Source: Dictyobacter formicarum (lineage in GTDB: Bacteria > Chloroflexota > Ktedonobacteria > Ktedonobacterales > Ktedonobacteraceae). Taken from it: a DNA stretch of 64,000 nt. Below, one piece after another: positions 8,117 to 17,445 of this stretch. The notes under the pieces were generated by a model. The model searched no databases. It saw only the letters and a program-made list of their open reading frames with translations, and was not told the DNA's origin. Position 1 is the stretch's first letter. Every line of letters starts with the position of its first letter. The stretch is from the NCBI RefSeq assembly GCF_016587435.1, contig NZ_BNJJ01000015.1, positions 1 to 64,000 of the forward strand. Reading direction: 5' to 3'. Position numbers and translations under genes: made by a program.

Positions 8117-8752
8117 ATGCCTCGAACGCCAGAAGCGAATCAACGCATCCGCGAAGCGCAACGCGCAAAGATCCTGAAGAGTGCCAGGAGCGTCTTTGCG
8201 CGCAAGGGAATGGAGGCGACGATTACGGATATTGCCACTGAAGCTCAGATCAGTCTTGGACTGGCTTACCGCTACTTTGCTGACAAGGAAGCAATCTTCT
8301 CTGAACTGGTTAAGCAAACAATACCAGACGCTTCTGCCGAGTTTCAGAAGCTGGTGGAGATGCCTGGAACACCAGGAGAGCGCATCGCCGCGCTGATTTC
8401 GAATATCGTGGGAGCACGCCGGCAGCGCGAGTCACTTGAGGCTCATCAACTGCTTACTCATGCCCTCGATGCGGATGCTCTGCCCGAGGAGATACGCGAG
8501 TTGCTCAGCAAACGCTATCAAATGCTGCTTGCGGCGATGAGACAACTGATTGTTGAGGGCCAGGCCATAGGCGAGGTTGCGCCGGGCGACCCGGATCAAC
8601 TGGTAGCGGTGGTGAGCGCCTGTCTTGATGGTCTGACTCGCTGGGCCCTGCGAGATCCAGAACAATTCCGCACCTATGTTCCAGATGCTGAGATCATTCT
8701 GCGACTTTTTCAGCCCGAAACCGCCAAGAAGAACGTCTCAGAACCATCGTAG
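8117..8752 (+). CDS. TetR/AcrR-family transcriptional regulator
   Basis: 211 residues. The N-terminal helix-turn-helix reads AKILKSARSVFARKGMEATITDIATEAQISLGLAYRYFADKEAIFSELV, the standard TetR DNA-binding domain. The C-terminal ligand domain is helical and diverse. The start at ATG 8117 follows GGACAGGGA; an upstream in-frame ATG at 8045 is less likely. It precedes the GC-rich gene at 8874 by 122 bp on the same strand, but the sharp composition change argues against an old operon. Confidence 0.88.
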   Translation: MPRTPEANQRIREAQRAKILKSARSVFARKGMEATITDIATEAQISLGLAYRYFADKEAIFSELVKQTIPDASAEFQKLVEMPGTPGERIAALISNIVGARRQRESLEAHQLLTHALDADALPEEIRELLSKRYQMLLAAMRQLIVEGQAIGEVAPGDPDQLVAVVSACLDGLTRWALRDPEQFRTYVPDAEIILRLFQPETAKKNVSEPS

Positions 8753-8873
8753 AGCAGCTTGCTTAGAGGCTAAAGGAAGTCTCGCTTGCATAGATAGTAT
8801 GTCCTGATATCCGTCTGTCCTTTTCCTTTGTTTTCGTGTCCGAAGTAAAAAAGGGTCTGAAAGGAAAACGTGT

Positions 8874-9932
8874 ATGAAGATCAATAACGACGAATCAGTC
8901 GTGCAACACAAACGTCCCCTGAGAGCCAAGGGCATCGGGTACGACACCGGATTCAGTTCCGACGGCGTCACCCGCCGGCCGTTCGACCACGAGGTCGTCC
9001 GGCGCGAGTTGCAGATCATCCGCGATGACCTGCACTGCACTGCAGTGCGCCTGTTCGGCGACGACCTGGACCGGCTCGAATTCGCCGCGCGCTACGCTGC
9101 TGATCTGGGCCTGGAGGTCTGGCTCTCGCCGTTCACCTACCAGTTCGGCCCCGAGGAGATGCTCAATCTGCTCGCCGACGGGGCAGAGCGCGCTGAGCGC
9201 ATTCGTTGCCAGGGAGCCGAGGTCGTGTTCGTCACCGGCGCGGAGCTGAGCCTGTTCAACATCGGGTTCCTGCGGGGCAACAGCTTCGAGGAGCGGACCA
9301 GCCCCCTGCTCCGGCGCGAGCCGGGGATTCGTGAGCTGCTGGCCGGGGTGCCTGCTCGCATCAACGACTTTCTCACCAGGGCCGTCACTGTGGTCCGCGA
9401 GCGGTTCGGCGGCAAGGTCACCTACGCCTCTATCCCGTTCGAGGGCGTCGACTGGACACTGTTCGACATCATCTCGGTCGACCTCCACCGCTCGAAGGAG
9501 GCCGCCCACGTCTACCAGCAGAGCGTCCGTGCCCTGGTCGCGCAGGGTAAGCCGGTTGCAATCACCGAGGTTGGCTGCACCACGCATCGCGGCGCGGCTG
9601 ACAACGGCGCTCGTGGCGGCGGAGAGATGATCGTGTACGACGGGAGCACCCCGGTACGGCTCAACGGCGACTACATCCGCGACGAGCAGGAGCAGGCCAT
9701 CTACCTGCGCGAGCTGCTGGACGTCTTCACCGCCGAGGGTGTTGATGCCGCCTTCGTGTGCACCTTCGTCTGCTATGGCTGGCCGCACCACAGCAATCCC
9801 CGCGAAGACTTCGACATGGCCAGCTGGGGCGTGGTCAAGGTTCTGGAGAACCGCTCTGGTGACACCTACCCCGACATGCCCTGGGAACCCAAGGCCGCAT
9901 TCACTGCTCTCGCCGACTTCTACCGCGACTGA
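8874..9932 (+). CDS. Putative TIM-barrel glycosidase-like protein ('abortive infection protein' in some annotations)
   Basis: 352 residues with no signal peptide. It opens with KGIGYDTGF and AVRLFGDDLDRLEFAARYAADLGLEVWLSPF, typical of a barrel that binds sugar-like ligands. It has Glu/Asp-bearing strand ends TGAELSLF, ISVDLHRSKEAA, VAITEVGCTTHRGAADNG, and a C-terminal CTFVCYGWPHHSNPREDFDMASWGVVKV. Close relatives in actinobacteria are often labelled abortive infection protein, a label with little visible support. AITEVGC would be the usual site of a catalytic nucleophile Glu. Codons are much richer in G/C at third positions than in neighbours, pointing to transfer from a high-GC donor. Confidence 0.6.
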   Translation: MKINNDESVVQHKRPLRAKGIGYDTGFSSDGVTRRPFDHEVVRRELQIIRDDLHCTAVRLFGDDLDRLEFAARYAADLGLEVWLSPFTYQFGPEEMLNLLADGAERAERIRCQGAEVVFVTGAELSLFNIGFLRGNSFEERTSPLLRREPGIRELLAGVPARINDFLTRAVTVVRERFGGKVTYASIPFEGVDWTLFDIISVDLHRSKEAAHVYQQSVRALVAQGKPVAITEVGCTTHRGAADNGARGGGEMIVYDGSTPVRLNGDYIRDEQEQAIYLRELLDVFTAEGVDAAFVCTFVCYGWPHHSNPREDFDMASWGVVKVLENRSGDTYPDMPWEPKAAFTALADFYRD

Positions 9933-10135
9933 TCGTCCAGCGCTGGAGAGCGTTGCGCAACGACCTGTTTTCTAAGCTCTTGAGAAAGGCTCTCTACCTT
10001 CTTCGCCAGAGTCTCTTTGTGCTTGAGGTTCTACTGAAATAGTGTTTGAATGTGGTCATCTCGCCGATAGGAAGAAGAAAGGGGATGATTCGATAAGTCG
10101 AATAACCAGAGAGAAAGAGTAGAAAGAGCATAAAA

Positions 10136-10612
10136 ACGACACTGGGGAGGAAAGCCTATCCCTCCGACCTGACGGATGAGCAGTGGGAACAGTTGGAACC
10201 CTGATCCCTCAACCATCTCTGCAAGGCCGCAGGCCGTTTGTCTCGCGACGAGAGGTCGTCAATGCGATTTTGTACGTCTTGCGCAGTGGGTGTCCCTGGC
10301 GCATGCTGCCCCATGAATTTCCCAAGCGGCAGACCGTCTATTACAACTTTCGCTGGCGGGAGCGGGAAGGAGTGTGGGATCGTATTCTCCAAACTCTGCG
10401 CATGCGGATGCGCACCAGGCAAGGCCGATAAGAAGAGCCAAGTGCGGCGATCATCGACAGTCAATCCGTCAAAACCAGCGCTGTGCGGGGTCCCGAAAAG
10501 GGCTACGATGCCGGAAAAAAAAACGTGGGGCCGCAAGCGTCACACCTTGGTGGATACGCAGGGCAATCTATTGGCCGTGAAGGTGATGGGAGCCCAGACC
10601 TCATTTACTAGA
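10136..10612 (+). pseudogene. IS5-family transposase remnant
   Basis: The reading switches frame several times: RKAYPSDLTDEQWEQLEP then a stop, LIPQPSLQGRRPFVSRREVVNAILYVLRSGCPWRMLPHEFP and QTVYYNFRWREREGVWDRI in another frame, then AAIIDSQSVKTSAVRGPEKGYD (first catalytic Asp) and GRKRHTLVDTQGNLLAVKV. This is the N-terminal half of an IS5 (IS427/IS1031-like) transposase. The C-terminal half with the remaining catalytic residues is missing after about 10612. Confidence 0.85.
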
Positions 10613-10751
10613 AGGTTCTCCAGCTCCTCCTTCTCCAAGTAGCTAGCTTGGAACACCTCCCTCAAAAGAAACATACTTAATTTCTTGTGTATATTTCAAG
10701 TGTTGGATGTATTTACTAATCCAATTTCATCGGATGCAAACGGAAGAGGGA

Positions 10752-10775
10752 AGCACCACTATTTTAGGTGGTGCT
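10752..10775 (-). terminator. Possible terminator of the ABM-domain gene
   Basis: Stem agcaccac / gtggtgct with an 8-base loop that contains the stop codon of the gene at 10759. Read leftward it is followed by a pyrimidine-rich tail (ttccctctt). Moderate strength only. Confidence 0.4.
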
Positions 10776-11073
10776 CATGGTGGAATAGTGGTTTGTATGT
10801 CTCAACGGTCAGGCTGCTAGTCTCTAGCATCCCGTACAAACTCGTCAGTACATATTCTCCATAATATGCACTGCCTCTATGGGAGTCAAGTGCCGCTTGA
10901 TCGGTAAACTGGAGATAGGCGAAGAATTTGCGTGACTTGTTTTGTGAGCGATAGACATCGGCAAGCAAGATGTTTGGATCAGTTCGTGTATGGCGAACGA
11001 GCTGGTCCATCAATTTCATGGCTTCGTCCTCATTGCCTGGAATGATTCTAAAGATCATGGTCATACAAATCAT
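10759..11073 (-). CDS. ABM-domain (antibiotic biosynthesis monooxygenase-like) protein
   Basis: 104 residues, a single ferredoxin-like dimeric alpha/beta barrel domain: MTMIFRIIPGNEDEAMKLMDQLVRHTRTDPNILLADVYRSQ, then FFAYLQFTDQAALDSHRGSAYYGEYV. Small ABM proteins of this kind include quinol or polyketide monooxygenases and YgiN-like proteins; the substrate cannot be assigned. The ATG at 11073 has AAAGGG 9 bases upstream; a second ATG three codons on is also possible. The downstream hairpin overlaps its stop. Confidence 0.8.
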   Translation of the reverse strand: MICMTMIFRIIPGNEDEAMKLMDQLVRHTRTDPNILLADVYRSQNKSRKFFAYLQFTDQAALDSHRGSAYYGEYVLTSLYGMLETSSLTVETYKPLFHHEHHLK

Positions 11074-11117
11074 CTCATTTTACCCTTTCTGCTGGATTGT
11101 TTACATGTTACTTCAAA

Positions 11118-11546
11118 TTACGCAGCTGCTCTTGACTGGCAGGAGAACAGGACCACCAGGGGGCTTCGGCCAAGGGTTTGCCAATTGCCTCCTTGCGTCG
11201 GACCTGCGCATCGTCTAAAATGAAGGCTGACGTGTGTTTCTTTATCGCCCAGAATCCATCCACCACCGTGGAAGTACATAACCCCTGGAAGTAGTCCCCT
11301 GGCACTTTGTGGTCGGACAATACGCAGCGAAATCTCGCTGGTTGGGCCGCCACGAATGATACGATTCTCACTGTCGACTGGCAACGTGGTCACATCGACA
11401 GATCGCTGAATACTAAGGAGGACATTGCGCGCGTCCGCTGGCGAAAGGGTGTAGATCGGTGTCTCACTCTGAGCCTCAAGTCCCTGGAGGAAGTCCAGGA
11501 TATGGGGATCAAGTTGCATGGTACGACGATCACTGGTTGGTGTCAT
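11118..11546 (-). pseudogene. HSL-type alpha/beta hydrolase (esterase), N-terminal fragment
   Basis: The first ~105 codons read like a hormone-sensitive-lipase-family esterase: LDPHILDFLQGLEAQSETPIYTLSPADAR, then LPGVMYFHGGGWILGDKETH with the HGGGW oxyanion motif. After ETH the frame diverges to unrelated sequence and ends at 11118. The GDSAGG nucleophile and the His/Asp residues are missing (usual length about 310). Its ATG overlaps the stop of the preceding monooxygenase fragment as ATGA, so the two were once co-translated. Confidence 0.8.
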
Positions 11547-11745
11547 ACTGTTTTCCTTTCATTCAGATACGAGATTCCATACCGTTCGCGCAGGGCCAAC
11601 ACCTGCTCGCAGATCTGGTCTACTGTGCCTATCAACGCATACGGAGATGCCAATATCTGTGCTAGCGTTACTCCCGCTCCGAAGGCCTGAGAAGTTGCCA
11701 AGAAGTGGGCGGCTTGCTCCCGATCTTCCGTTATATATATACGCC
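11543..11745 (-). pseudogene. LLM-class F420/FMN-dependent oxidoreductase, C-terminal fragment
   Basis: Read leftward the frame gives REQAAHFLATSQAFGAGV, then LASPYALIGTVDQICEQVLALRERYGISYL. The LIGTVDQI--QV--LRERYGISY pattern is the typical end of luciferase-like monooxygenases. The remaining ~230 N-terminal residues are gone. The junction with the royal-jelly-like gene is in the short alternating TA run at 11735-11742. Its TGA overlaps the esterase ATG. Confidence 0.7.
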
Positions 11746-12846
11746 TTCCCCAAGAAGCACCGGTTGTGCATCAACGCGACAGCGGAACAGACAATACGGT
11801 TTCTGACGCAGATCTTTCCCTTCATGAAAGCGTGGACTGCGATGGAGCTGGTTGACAGTAAAATAGAGGTAACCATCGTGAGCGAGCGAAAGTGTATCTG
11901 GCCAGAGTAGCCGGGCATCATGAACCAGCGTCTCGTAAAGACCATCAGTACGGCGGCGCACAATTGCATTCTGCTCGTAGTTGCTCATGTATAGTCGATT
12001 TTTCGCATCAGTTTCCATTCCATCCCCAGCACCACCTTTGTCTCCCTCGTTTACGATCGTTGCTATCACGTCTTCTTCGCTTCTAGCTCTTTCTACGAGC
12101 GCATCGACGCTGACACTGTAGAGCCTACGACTCATGAGTGCTGAGTAGAATAAACGGGAGCCATCCGCAGCAATCGCAATGCCATCAACCCCCGAGTGAT
12201 AGGGTGTTGGTGGTCCATCAGGCGGTCGCAACATCAATGGTTGTCCCTCCACCATCGGCAGAAACCCTTCTTCAGGAAGTGTCGTGCTATGATTGTGTAA
12301 ACGCCGCCAACTCTGACCTGAAGCTAGATCGACGATAATAAGCGCACTCGAGAGGGGGGATGAATCGGTAATAAAGGCCATCCCTTCAGTTCCACGGCGT
12401 AAATCAAAACGGATGTCGTTGAGATAGGTGGTAGACACAGCCACGTCAGCCGGAAACAAGATCGTTTTGATCACGCGGTTCTGCTTGAGATCGATCCCCA
12501 CCAGTTTCGGTCCACCATAAGCAATGATCTTATGGTGGGGAGCCCCTGTATCAAGAATCCATAAACGATCTTTGGGATCTACAACAATGCTCTGAACCGA
12601 AATCAGCACGGTGGACAGGCTGGACTCGTCAAAATGATTCATCTCCGCATTGGGGTAAGCAACAAGGTGTCCATCTTGAAGTTCAGCCACAGTAAATGGA
12701 AGAGGATCTTCCCAGTTGGGGAAGTTCACAAATATGCGCCCTGTACGAGAGACGCTGACCCCCGTTGGCATGGGTCCGTCAAATGTCGCCACCAGCTCAA
12801 TCGTTCCAACGGTTTCGTCCTGAGCCAGCATCGGTTGGTTCACCAT
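11731..12846 (-). CDS. Major royal jelly / yellow-family beta-propeller protein
   Basis: 371 residues. Pattern of the MRJP/yellow family: MPTGVSVSRTGRIFVNFPNW near the start, SVQSIVVDPKDRLWILDTG, TYLNDIRFDLRRGTEGMAFITDSS, GVDGIAIAADGSRLFYSALMSRRLYSV, GDGMETDAKNRLYMSNYEQNAIVRR and LLWPDTLSLAHDGYLYFTVNQLHR. These repeats form a six-bladed propeller. Bacterial members are sometimes called L-dopachrome tautomerase-related and may bind or lactonise small molecules; the role here is unknown. No clear signal peptide. The ATG at 12846 follows CAGGAG. The C-terminus lies at the junction with the monooxygenase fragment and may be slightly shortened. Confidence 0.85.
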   Translation of the reverse strand: MVNQPMLAQDETVGTIELVATFDGPMPTGVSVSRTGRIFVNFPNWEDPLPFTVAELQDGHLVAYPNAEMNHFDESSLSTVLISVQSIVVDPKDRLWILDTGAPHHKIIAYGGPKLVGIDLKQNRVIKTILFPADVAVSTTYLNDIRFDLRRGTEGMAFITDSSPLSSALIIVDLASGQSWRRLHNHSTTLPEEGFLPMVEGQPLMLRPPDGPPTPYHSGVDGIAIAADGSRLFYSALMSRRLYSVSVDALVERARSEEDVIATIVNEGDKGGAGDGMETDAKNRLYMSNYEQNAIVRRRTDGLYETLVHDARLLWPDTLSLAHDGYLYFTVNQLHRSPRFHEGKDLRQKPYCLFRCRVDAQPVLLGEGVYI

Positions 12847-13038
12847 AGGTCACTCCTGAGAAATAGGCAATATGCCTCATGGCTGATTATACAGCGACCA
12901 AAATTGAGTCAAATAGCGTTTACAATCGGTTCTTACACATTCTCGCACATTCTCGACAAAGCACAATATTGAGGAGGACTTCAATGAACTGGTGCTCAAT
13001 CTACTCGTGAAGAAACCAGAGAATGCAACTGAAGTTCT

Positions 13039-13067
13039 CAGGTCGTCAACAACAAATTGACGACCTG
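13039..13067. terminator. Hairpin downstream of the DsbA-like remnant
   Basis: Perfect 11-bp arms caggtcgtcaa / ttgacgacctg with a 7-base loop, 40 bp past the stop of the gene at 13107. There is no T run on either side, so it may be a terminator of unusual type or a repeat relic. Confidence 0.3.
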
Positions 13068-13106
13068 GAAATCGTTTGTTTCTCCAGTGATATACCATAG
13101 ACGACA

Positions 13107-13637
13107 TCAGATCTCTTCACGCTCCTCTCCATTCTGTGCTTCTTTTCGTATGGCTGCAATAATGCGTTTGAGCACCTGTTCTGGTTGGGCACCCAGCACA
13201 AGATATTTCTCGCTAAAGACAAGTGCAGGAACGCCAGTAATTGCATTCTTGTCTGCCAATGCAATATCTGCCTGAACGGCCTCGGCCCAGGTGGTCATCT
13301 CCAAGGCAGTAGCGAGATCTTCACTCTTCAAACCAACTTGAGTTGCAATGTGCTGCAGAAGTTCCTTGTCATCAACAGATTGACCTTCTCGCCAGTATGC
13401 GTTCATTACGGTGGTATGGAAGGCATCACCTTTTCCTTGAGCTTCCGCGTATTTCGTCGCCAGGTGTGCAGCTTTTTCAGAGCATAAGAAAGGATGACCT
13501 GTCATACCTGGCTTTTTGTGTTGGGTACTGAAAAAGGTCAACCATCTGGCCGCGCTCATATGCATGCTGGTAGTATACTCAAGGAACGTTTTGAAAACGT
13601 AAAGCCTACCGTTATGAGCATAAGGGTGCTTTTCCAT
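13107..13637 (-). pseudogene. DsbA/FrnE-family oxidoreductase lacking its active-site domain
   Basis: 176 codons. From about residue 52 the protein matches the helical insert and C-terminus of FrnE-like DsbA proteins: SEKAAHLATKYAEAQGKGDAFHTTVMNAYWREGQSVDD, then ITGVPALVFSEKYLVLGAQPEQVL (cis-Pro region GVPALVF). The N-terminal thioredoxin strand with CxxC is missing and is replaced by an unrelated 50-residue lead-in. It cannot be a thiol oxidase. Usual length is 210-230. Confidence 0.75.
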
Positions 13638-14055
13638 CAGGAATGAATTAAGTCAAACAACATTGACCACCGTCAAGTTCTCATGATAGAATAACCTCGA
13701 TAGAACATATCATTTCAGGGGAACCATATTTTTTCACTTGTTCAGCCTTTTATTTGTTCGACCATTCGCCCCATACTTGATCAACACATCCTCGACGAAT
13801 ATTGGCCGTGAGGCATGGCAGAAAAAACGGTGCCCAAGCGCGACAACATCTGATGAAGAATGGTGTATTCAACCCTTACGACAAGTCATTTTAAGGCGTT
13901 TTCTGTATCGATTCATCGTGACAAGAATAACGGATATATTCCCGTTTTGTCTGTTTTACCTGCCAGAGGGAGCAGCCAGTATGTGTCGAGGATGCCTTGA
14001 TCAAGTATGATTCGTCCGTGCAGTCATCCGTTCCCCGACCCGAAGAGACCAGACC
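13638..14055. other. Intergenic stretch, no gene recognised
   Basis: About 420 bp between the divergent DsbA remnant and the BTAD activator. It probably holds the promoter of the latter. No clear motif or repeat was seen. Confidence 0.5.
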
Positions 14056-16284
14056 ATGAGTTTGTTGCGACTGGCCGTCCTTGGCCCACCGGAAGTCTTT
14101 CACGACACCACCCGCCTGACTTTTCCGCTGCGCAAAGCCCAGGCATTGCTGCTGTATCTGGCCGTTGAAGGAGGGATGCACTCCCGCAGCAAGTTGGCCG
14201 CTTTCCTGTGGCCCGACAGCCAACCCCAAGCGAGCCGCATTGCTCTGCGCAACGCGCTGGTACCGCTGCGCAGTCTCCTCGATGCTCCCCAGATAGCTGC
14301 TTCCCAGCCCAGGCATCTCCACAGTTCTCGCGATCAGCTTGGTCTGAATCCGCAGGCACCTCTGGAGATGGACCTGGACGTGGTCCAGCAAGCTTACCAA
14401 CAGGTGCAGGAGGCTACTCCATCCGCCTCAGAGGAGCGGCATGCTGTTCTGCTTGCCGAGGTACAACGCGCTCTGGCCTTGGTGCGCGGCCCCTTCCTGG
14501 ATGGCTTCTGGTTGGGAGAGGATTCTCCCTTTGACGAGTGGCGCGAGCAGCAGCAGCGCCGGTGGCAGGTGCGCCTGTTCCTGCTCCTTGAAGGGGCCAA
14601 TGCTGTCGAACTAGCGTATCACGCGCGGCTGGCCGGAGAGACCGAAACTGCCTACCGTTTCAGTGTGCAGGCCGGGATGGAGGCGGTGGCCGTGTTCGCG
14701 GTTGCCGACGCTATCGGGTATTACGAACAAGCTCGTGCCTTACTGCAAGAGTCACCGCAATTCCAGGACGCAGTGTCGATTTCTGAGGTGGAACGGCTCT
14801 ATGTCCACCTGGGGCAAGCTTATGCCTTCCAGGAGGCGTATAGTAGAGTTCAGCAGATCTATGAAGAACTTCTCATGTATGCACGGCACAAACAACAGTT
14901 TTCCCTGGTAAGCATGGCCCTCAACCGTCTCGCCATCCTGGCTATCCAACAGGCGAACGACCAGCCAACAGCCCGCGCTCTTCTTGAACAAGCCTTGCAG
15001 ATAGTCGAAACGCATCACGATCAGCGGATGCTGGCTGAGACGAAGTGGAACCTGGCTCAGATTATGACAGCTGCGTGGCAAGATCCGATAAGCGCTTTAC
15101 CACACGGACAACAGGCGTTCTCCCTGGCACGAGCTATACACAACCAGGAACTGGAAGCGAGAAGTCTTCTCTTATTGGGATGGATCGCTTTGCGAACAGA
15201 AGAGCTTGAGCAGGCAACCCGCTATTTTAAGGAATCGCTGCAACTCTACGCGCATCTGCGACCCGAACAAAAAGCAACGCAGGGACTTTCATTGGCTCAC
15301 TTTATGAGCGGTGCTCCACTGAACCAATCCTTGACCTATCGTGCGTCAGAAATTATGTGTTGGGCATTCCTGGGCCTCGTTCAAATACATAGTGGGCAGC
15401 AAGCGGAAAGTATCCACAGTGGACGCAAAGCGCTCGAACTAGCACAAGCAACCAGAAACGTCTGGGTGTGTTTTACCAGTACCTATTCTCTGGTACACGC
15501 CTTACTGGATGCGGGGAGCTATGAAGAAGCTCACGGGCTCATGCAGAACCTGGTCGCACCAGCGCGGACGCTTCCCCCAGGAATTGTTTACCAACGTTTT
15601 CTGATCGCTCTGGAGAGAACCTATCACGCGCTACAACAATGGGAAGAAGCGCGCAGCATACTCGTGGAAGCTGATACAGTAGCCGAGCGGTTAAATCTGG
15701 GACGAGTGCGTGCACCCGCCCTGTCACAGTTGTGTATGAACTATGCTGTAACAGGAGCGTGGGAAAAATCCGGCGCATGTGCAAGAATAGCCGTCACTGA
15801 GCGAAGGAAAGACGAGAGAGGGCTGCTTATGCTGGATTTCTCTCCCTATGATATAGAGGCCTTATTGCGCGCAGGAGAGGAGCGATTAGCGCGAGAAGAG
15901 CTTCAGCGGCTCGGAGAACACCTGGCCCTTCCACGTCGTTTTCGTGTTTCCTATCTTCAATCATGGGCCATCCTGGCCGCATGGGAAAATAAGCATGGAC
16001 AAGCTATCGGTCTTTTGCGTGAGGCAGCAGCGCTGGCAGCCGAGATCGACTTACCAGGAGAACAATGGCAGATCCAGGCCGCACTGGGAAAACTGTACGA
16101 GGCAGAGGGCGCGCACGAACACGCCTCCATGGCGTATACAGAGGCAACAAACCTTATTCAGGAGCTAGCCAGAGACATTCAGGATGACGAGGTGCGCGCG
16201 CGCTTTTTGTGCGGGCCACAGATTCATCCTGTCCTCCAACGCGCACAAGACCTTGCTGCATATATCCATTCTGAGGACGTGTAA
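14056..16284 (+). CDS. BTAD-type transcriptional activator with TPR repeats, ATPase domain missing
   Basis: 742 residues. The N-terminus is a winged helix (LRLAVLGPPEVFHD, FPLRKAQALLLYLAVEG, HSRSKLAAFLWPDSQPQASRIALRNALVPLRSLL). A bacterial transcriptional activation domain follows to about residue 185 (VQRALALVRGPFLDGFWL, FDEWREQQQRRW). From about 187 it goes straight into TPR-like helices (YHARLAGETETAYRFSVQAGMEAVAVFAVADAIGYYEQA). Relatives of about 1000 residues carry an AAA/STAND ATPase with Walker A between these parts; none is present here. The frame is intact, so the deletion is clean. The start at 14056 is not strongly supported by a ribosome site. It is likely a DNA-binding activator that no longer needs ATP. 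Confidence 0.8.
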   Translation: MSLLRLAVLGPPEVFHDTTRLTFPLRKAQALLLYLAVEGGMHSRSKLAAFLWPDSQPQASRIALRNALVPLRSLLDAPQIAASQPRHLHSSRDQLGLNPQAPLEMDLDVVQQAYQQVQEATPSASEERHAVLLAEVQRALALVRGPFLDGFWLGEDSPFDEWREQQQRRWQVRLFLLLEGANAVELAYHARLAGETETAYRFSVQAGMEAVAVFAVADAIGYYEQARALLQESPQFQDAVSISEVERLYVHLGQAYAFQEAYSRVQQIYEELLMYARHKQQFSLVSMALNRLAILAIQQANDQPTARALLEQALQIVETHHDQRMLAETKWNLAQIMTAAWQDPISALPHGQQAFSLARAIHNQELEARSLLLLGWIALRTEELEQATRYFKESLQLYAHLRPEQKATQGLSLAHFMSGAPLNQSLTYRASEIMCWAFLGLVQIHSGQQAESIHSGRKALELAQATRNVWVCFTSTYSLVHALLDAGSYEEAHGLMQNLVAPARTLPPGIVYQRFLIALERTYHALQQWEEARSILVEADTVAERLNLGRVRAPALSQLCMNYAVTGAWEKSGACARIAVTERRKDERGLLMLDFSPYDIEALLRAGEERLAREELQRLGEHLALPRRFRVSYLQSWAILAAWENKHGQAIGLLREAAALAAEIDLPGEQWQIQAALGKLYEAEGAHEHASMAYTEATNLIQELARDIQDDEVRARFLCGPQIHPVLQRAQDLAAYIHSEDV

Positions 16285-16287
16285 CCG

Positions 16288-16464
16288 TCGAGCGTTTTTG
16301 CCTCGTTCTTCATCTATGGCAAACTCACCACAACAGCTGCGGTCTCGCCGCTTGCTCCCGGTGTCGTCGTTGCTTCTCTCTCTGCATTTATTATTGTCTA
16401 TCTCGCGCTTCTCACCCTCTACATTGCGTACCTGGTGCGCGCCATTCGTCGCGGGCCGGGAGAT
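16288..16464 (+). pseudogene. Cytochrome bd oxidase subunit I (CydA)-like C-terminal tail
   Basis: Starting directly after the TAA of the BTAD gene and in the same frame, the sequence reads [20 protein letters not shown], then [21 protein letters not shown] and [17 protein letters not shown]. The pattern TA-AVSP-plus-last-helix-plus-RRGP resembles the end of CydA. It runs without a stop into the ABC ATPase that follows. The resemblance is by eye and should be treated as tentative. Confidence 0.4.
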
Positions 16465-17172
16465 ACCACCAGTCCAACGATCAGCCTACACCATGTCTGT
16501 TTCCACTATGATCGGATGCGAGGAGAGGTGCTTCATGAACTCACGTGCACCATTTCCCCGGGCTCGTTTGTGGCGGTTACTGGCCCCAGTGGATTTGGGA
16601 AATCAACTCTGTTACGGCTCCTGGTAGGTGAACTAGCACCGACACAGGGAACAATCTCCATAGAATGGTCGGATGCGAAAGAGATAACGTTGGGTCATTC
16701 GCCGATGGATTGCGGGAAATCGATCATGTTTGTTGCCCAGGAGAGCCATATTTTCCATATCACACTGCGAGAGAATTTGCTCATGGCCAAACTGGATGCA
16801 AGCGAGCAGGAACTCCGGCACGTTCTGGACGTGGTCTGCCTGACGACGCTGGTTGAACAGCTCGACCAGGGCCTGGACACCCAGCTTGGTGAAAACGGCG
16901 ACTTGCTTTCAGGAGGCGAACGCCGCCGGTTGAGCATGGCACGCGCGCTGCTCACATCGCCACGTATCCTTCTTCTTGACGAACCCACAGCTGGTATAGA
17001 CAGCACAACAGCCAGACAAATGCTTGCCAATCTTCGTTCCTGCCTGCCTGAAAGTACGATCGTCGTTGCAACGTATAATTCCTGGTTGGTGGCGATAGTC
17101 CAGCAACAGATCCAGCTCACCACAAACGACCATTCCTTTTCGTCCCACGCGAAGAGCATGTATCCTGTTTGA
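16435..17172 (+). CDS. ABC transporter ATP-binding domain (exporter type), 5'-truncated
   Basis: 245 residues from a GTG. A complete nucleotide-binding domain is present: [11 protein letters not shown], Walker A GPSGFGKS (about 51), Q-loop VAQESHIF, signature [16 protein letters not shown], Walker [12 protein letters not shown], then VVATYNSWL where the switch His is expected. It is typical of type-I exporters such as CydC/CydD or MsbA-like proteins. In those the domain follows six membrane helices, which are absent; only one hydrophobic helix, possibly from a CydA tail, precedes it. The switch His seems replaced by Tyr or Asn. The gene is probably non-functional alone. Confidence 0.7.
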   Translation: MRAIRRGPGDTTSPTISLHHVCFHYDRMRGEVLHELTCTISPGSFVAVTGPSGFGKSTLLRLLVGELAPTQGTISIEWSDAKEITLGHSPMDCGKSIMFVAQESHIFHITLRENLLMAKLDASEQELRHVLDVVCLTTLVEQLDQGLDTQLGENGDLLSGGERRRLSMARALLTSPRILLLDEPTAGIDSTTARQMLANLRSCLPESTIVVATYNSWLVAIVQQQIQLTTNDHSFSSHAKSMYPV

Positions 17173-17445
17173 ACAGGATCGCTCCAGTATTCAGAGAATG
17201 CACTGTATAACGGTGTACATTACGTTTTCATAACGCTGCCCGCGTATACTTGCTACAAGGCGGACAAAGCAGGCGGTTTGGAAAAGCTGGACAAATTGAG
17301 GTATGATGAAACAGAATAGGAGTGAGATTCCGTGGCCCATCTTCAAATCCCAATCCTTTGAGCCAGGGGAAACATGGGGATGGTGTTGTCTTGACCAGGT
17401 AGAAGTGAGCTTTTCATAGGCTGTATTCCTAGTAGGAGAAATGAT

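Noticed and set aside
8895..9791. 298-aa open frame on the minus strand
   Set aside because: Antisense shadow of the GC-rich glycosidase-like gene, with repetitive Val/Leu/Gln composition.
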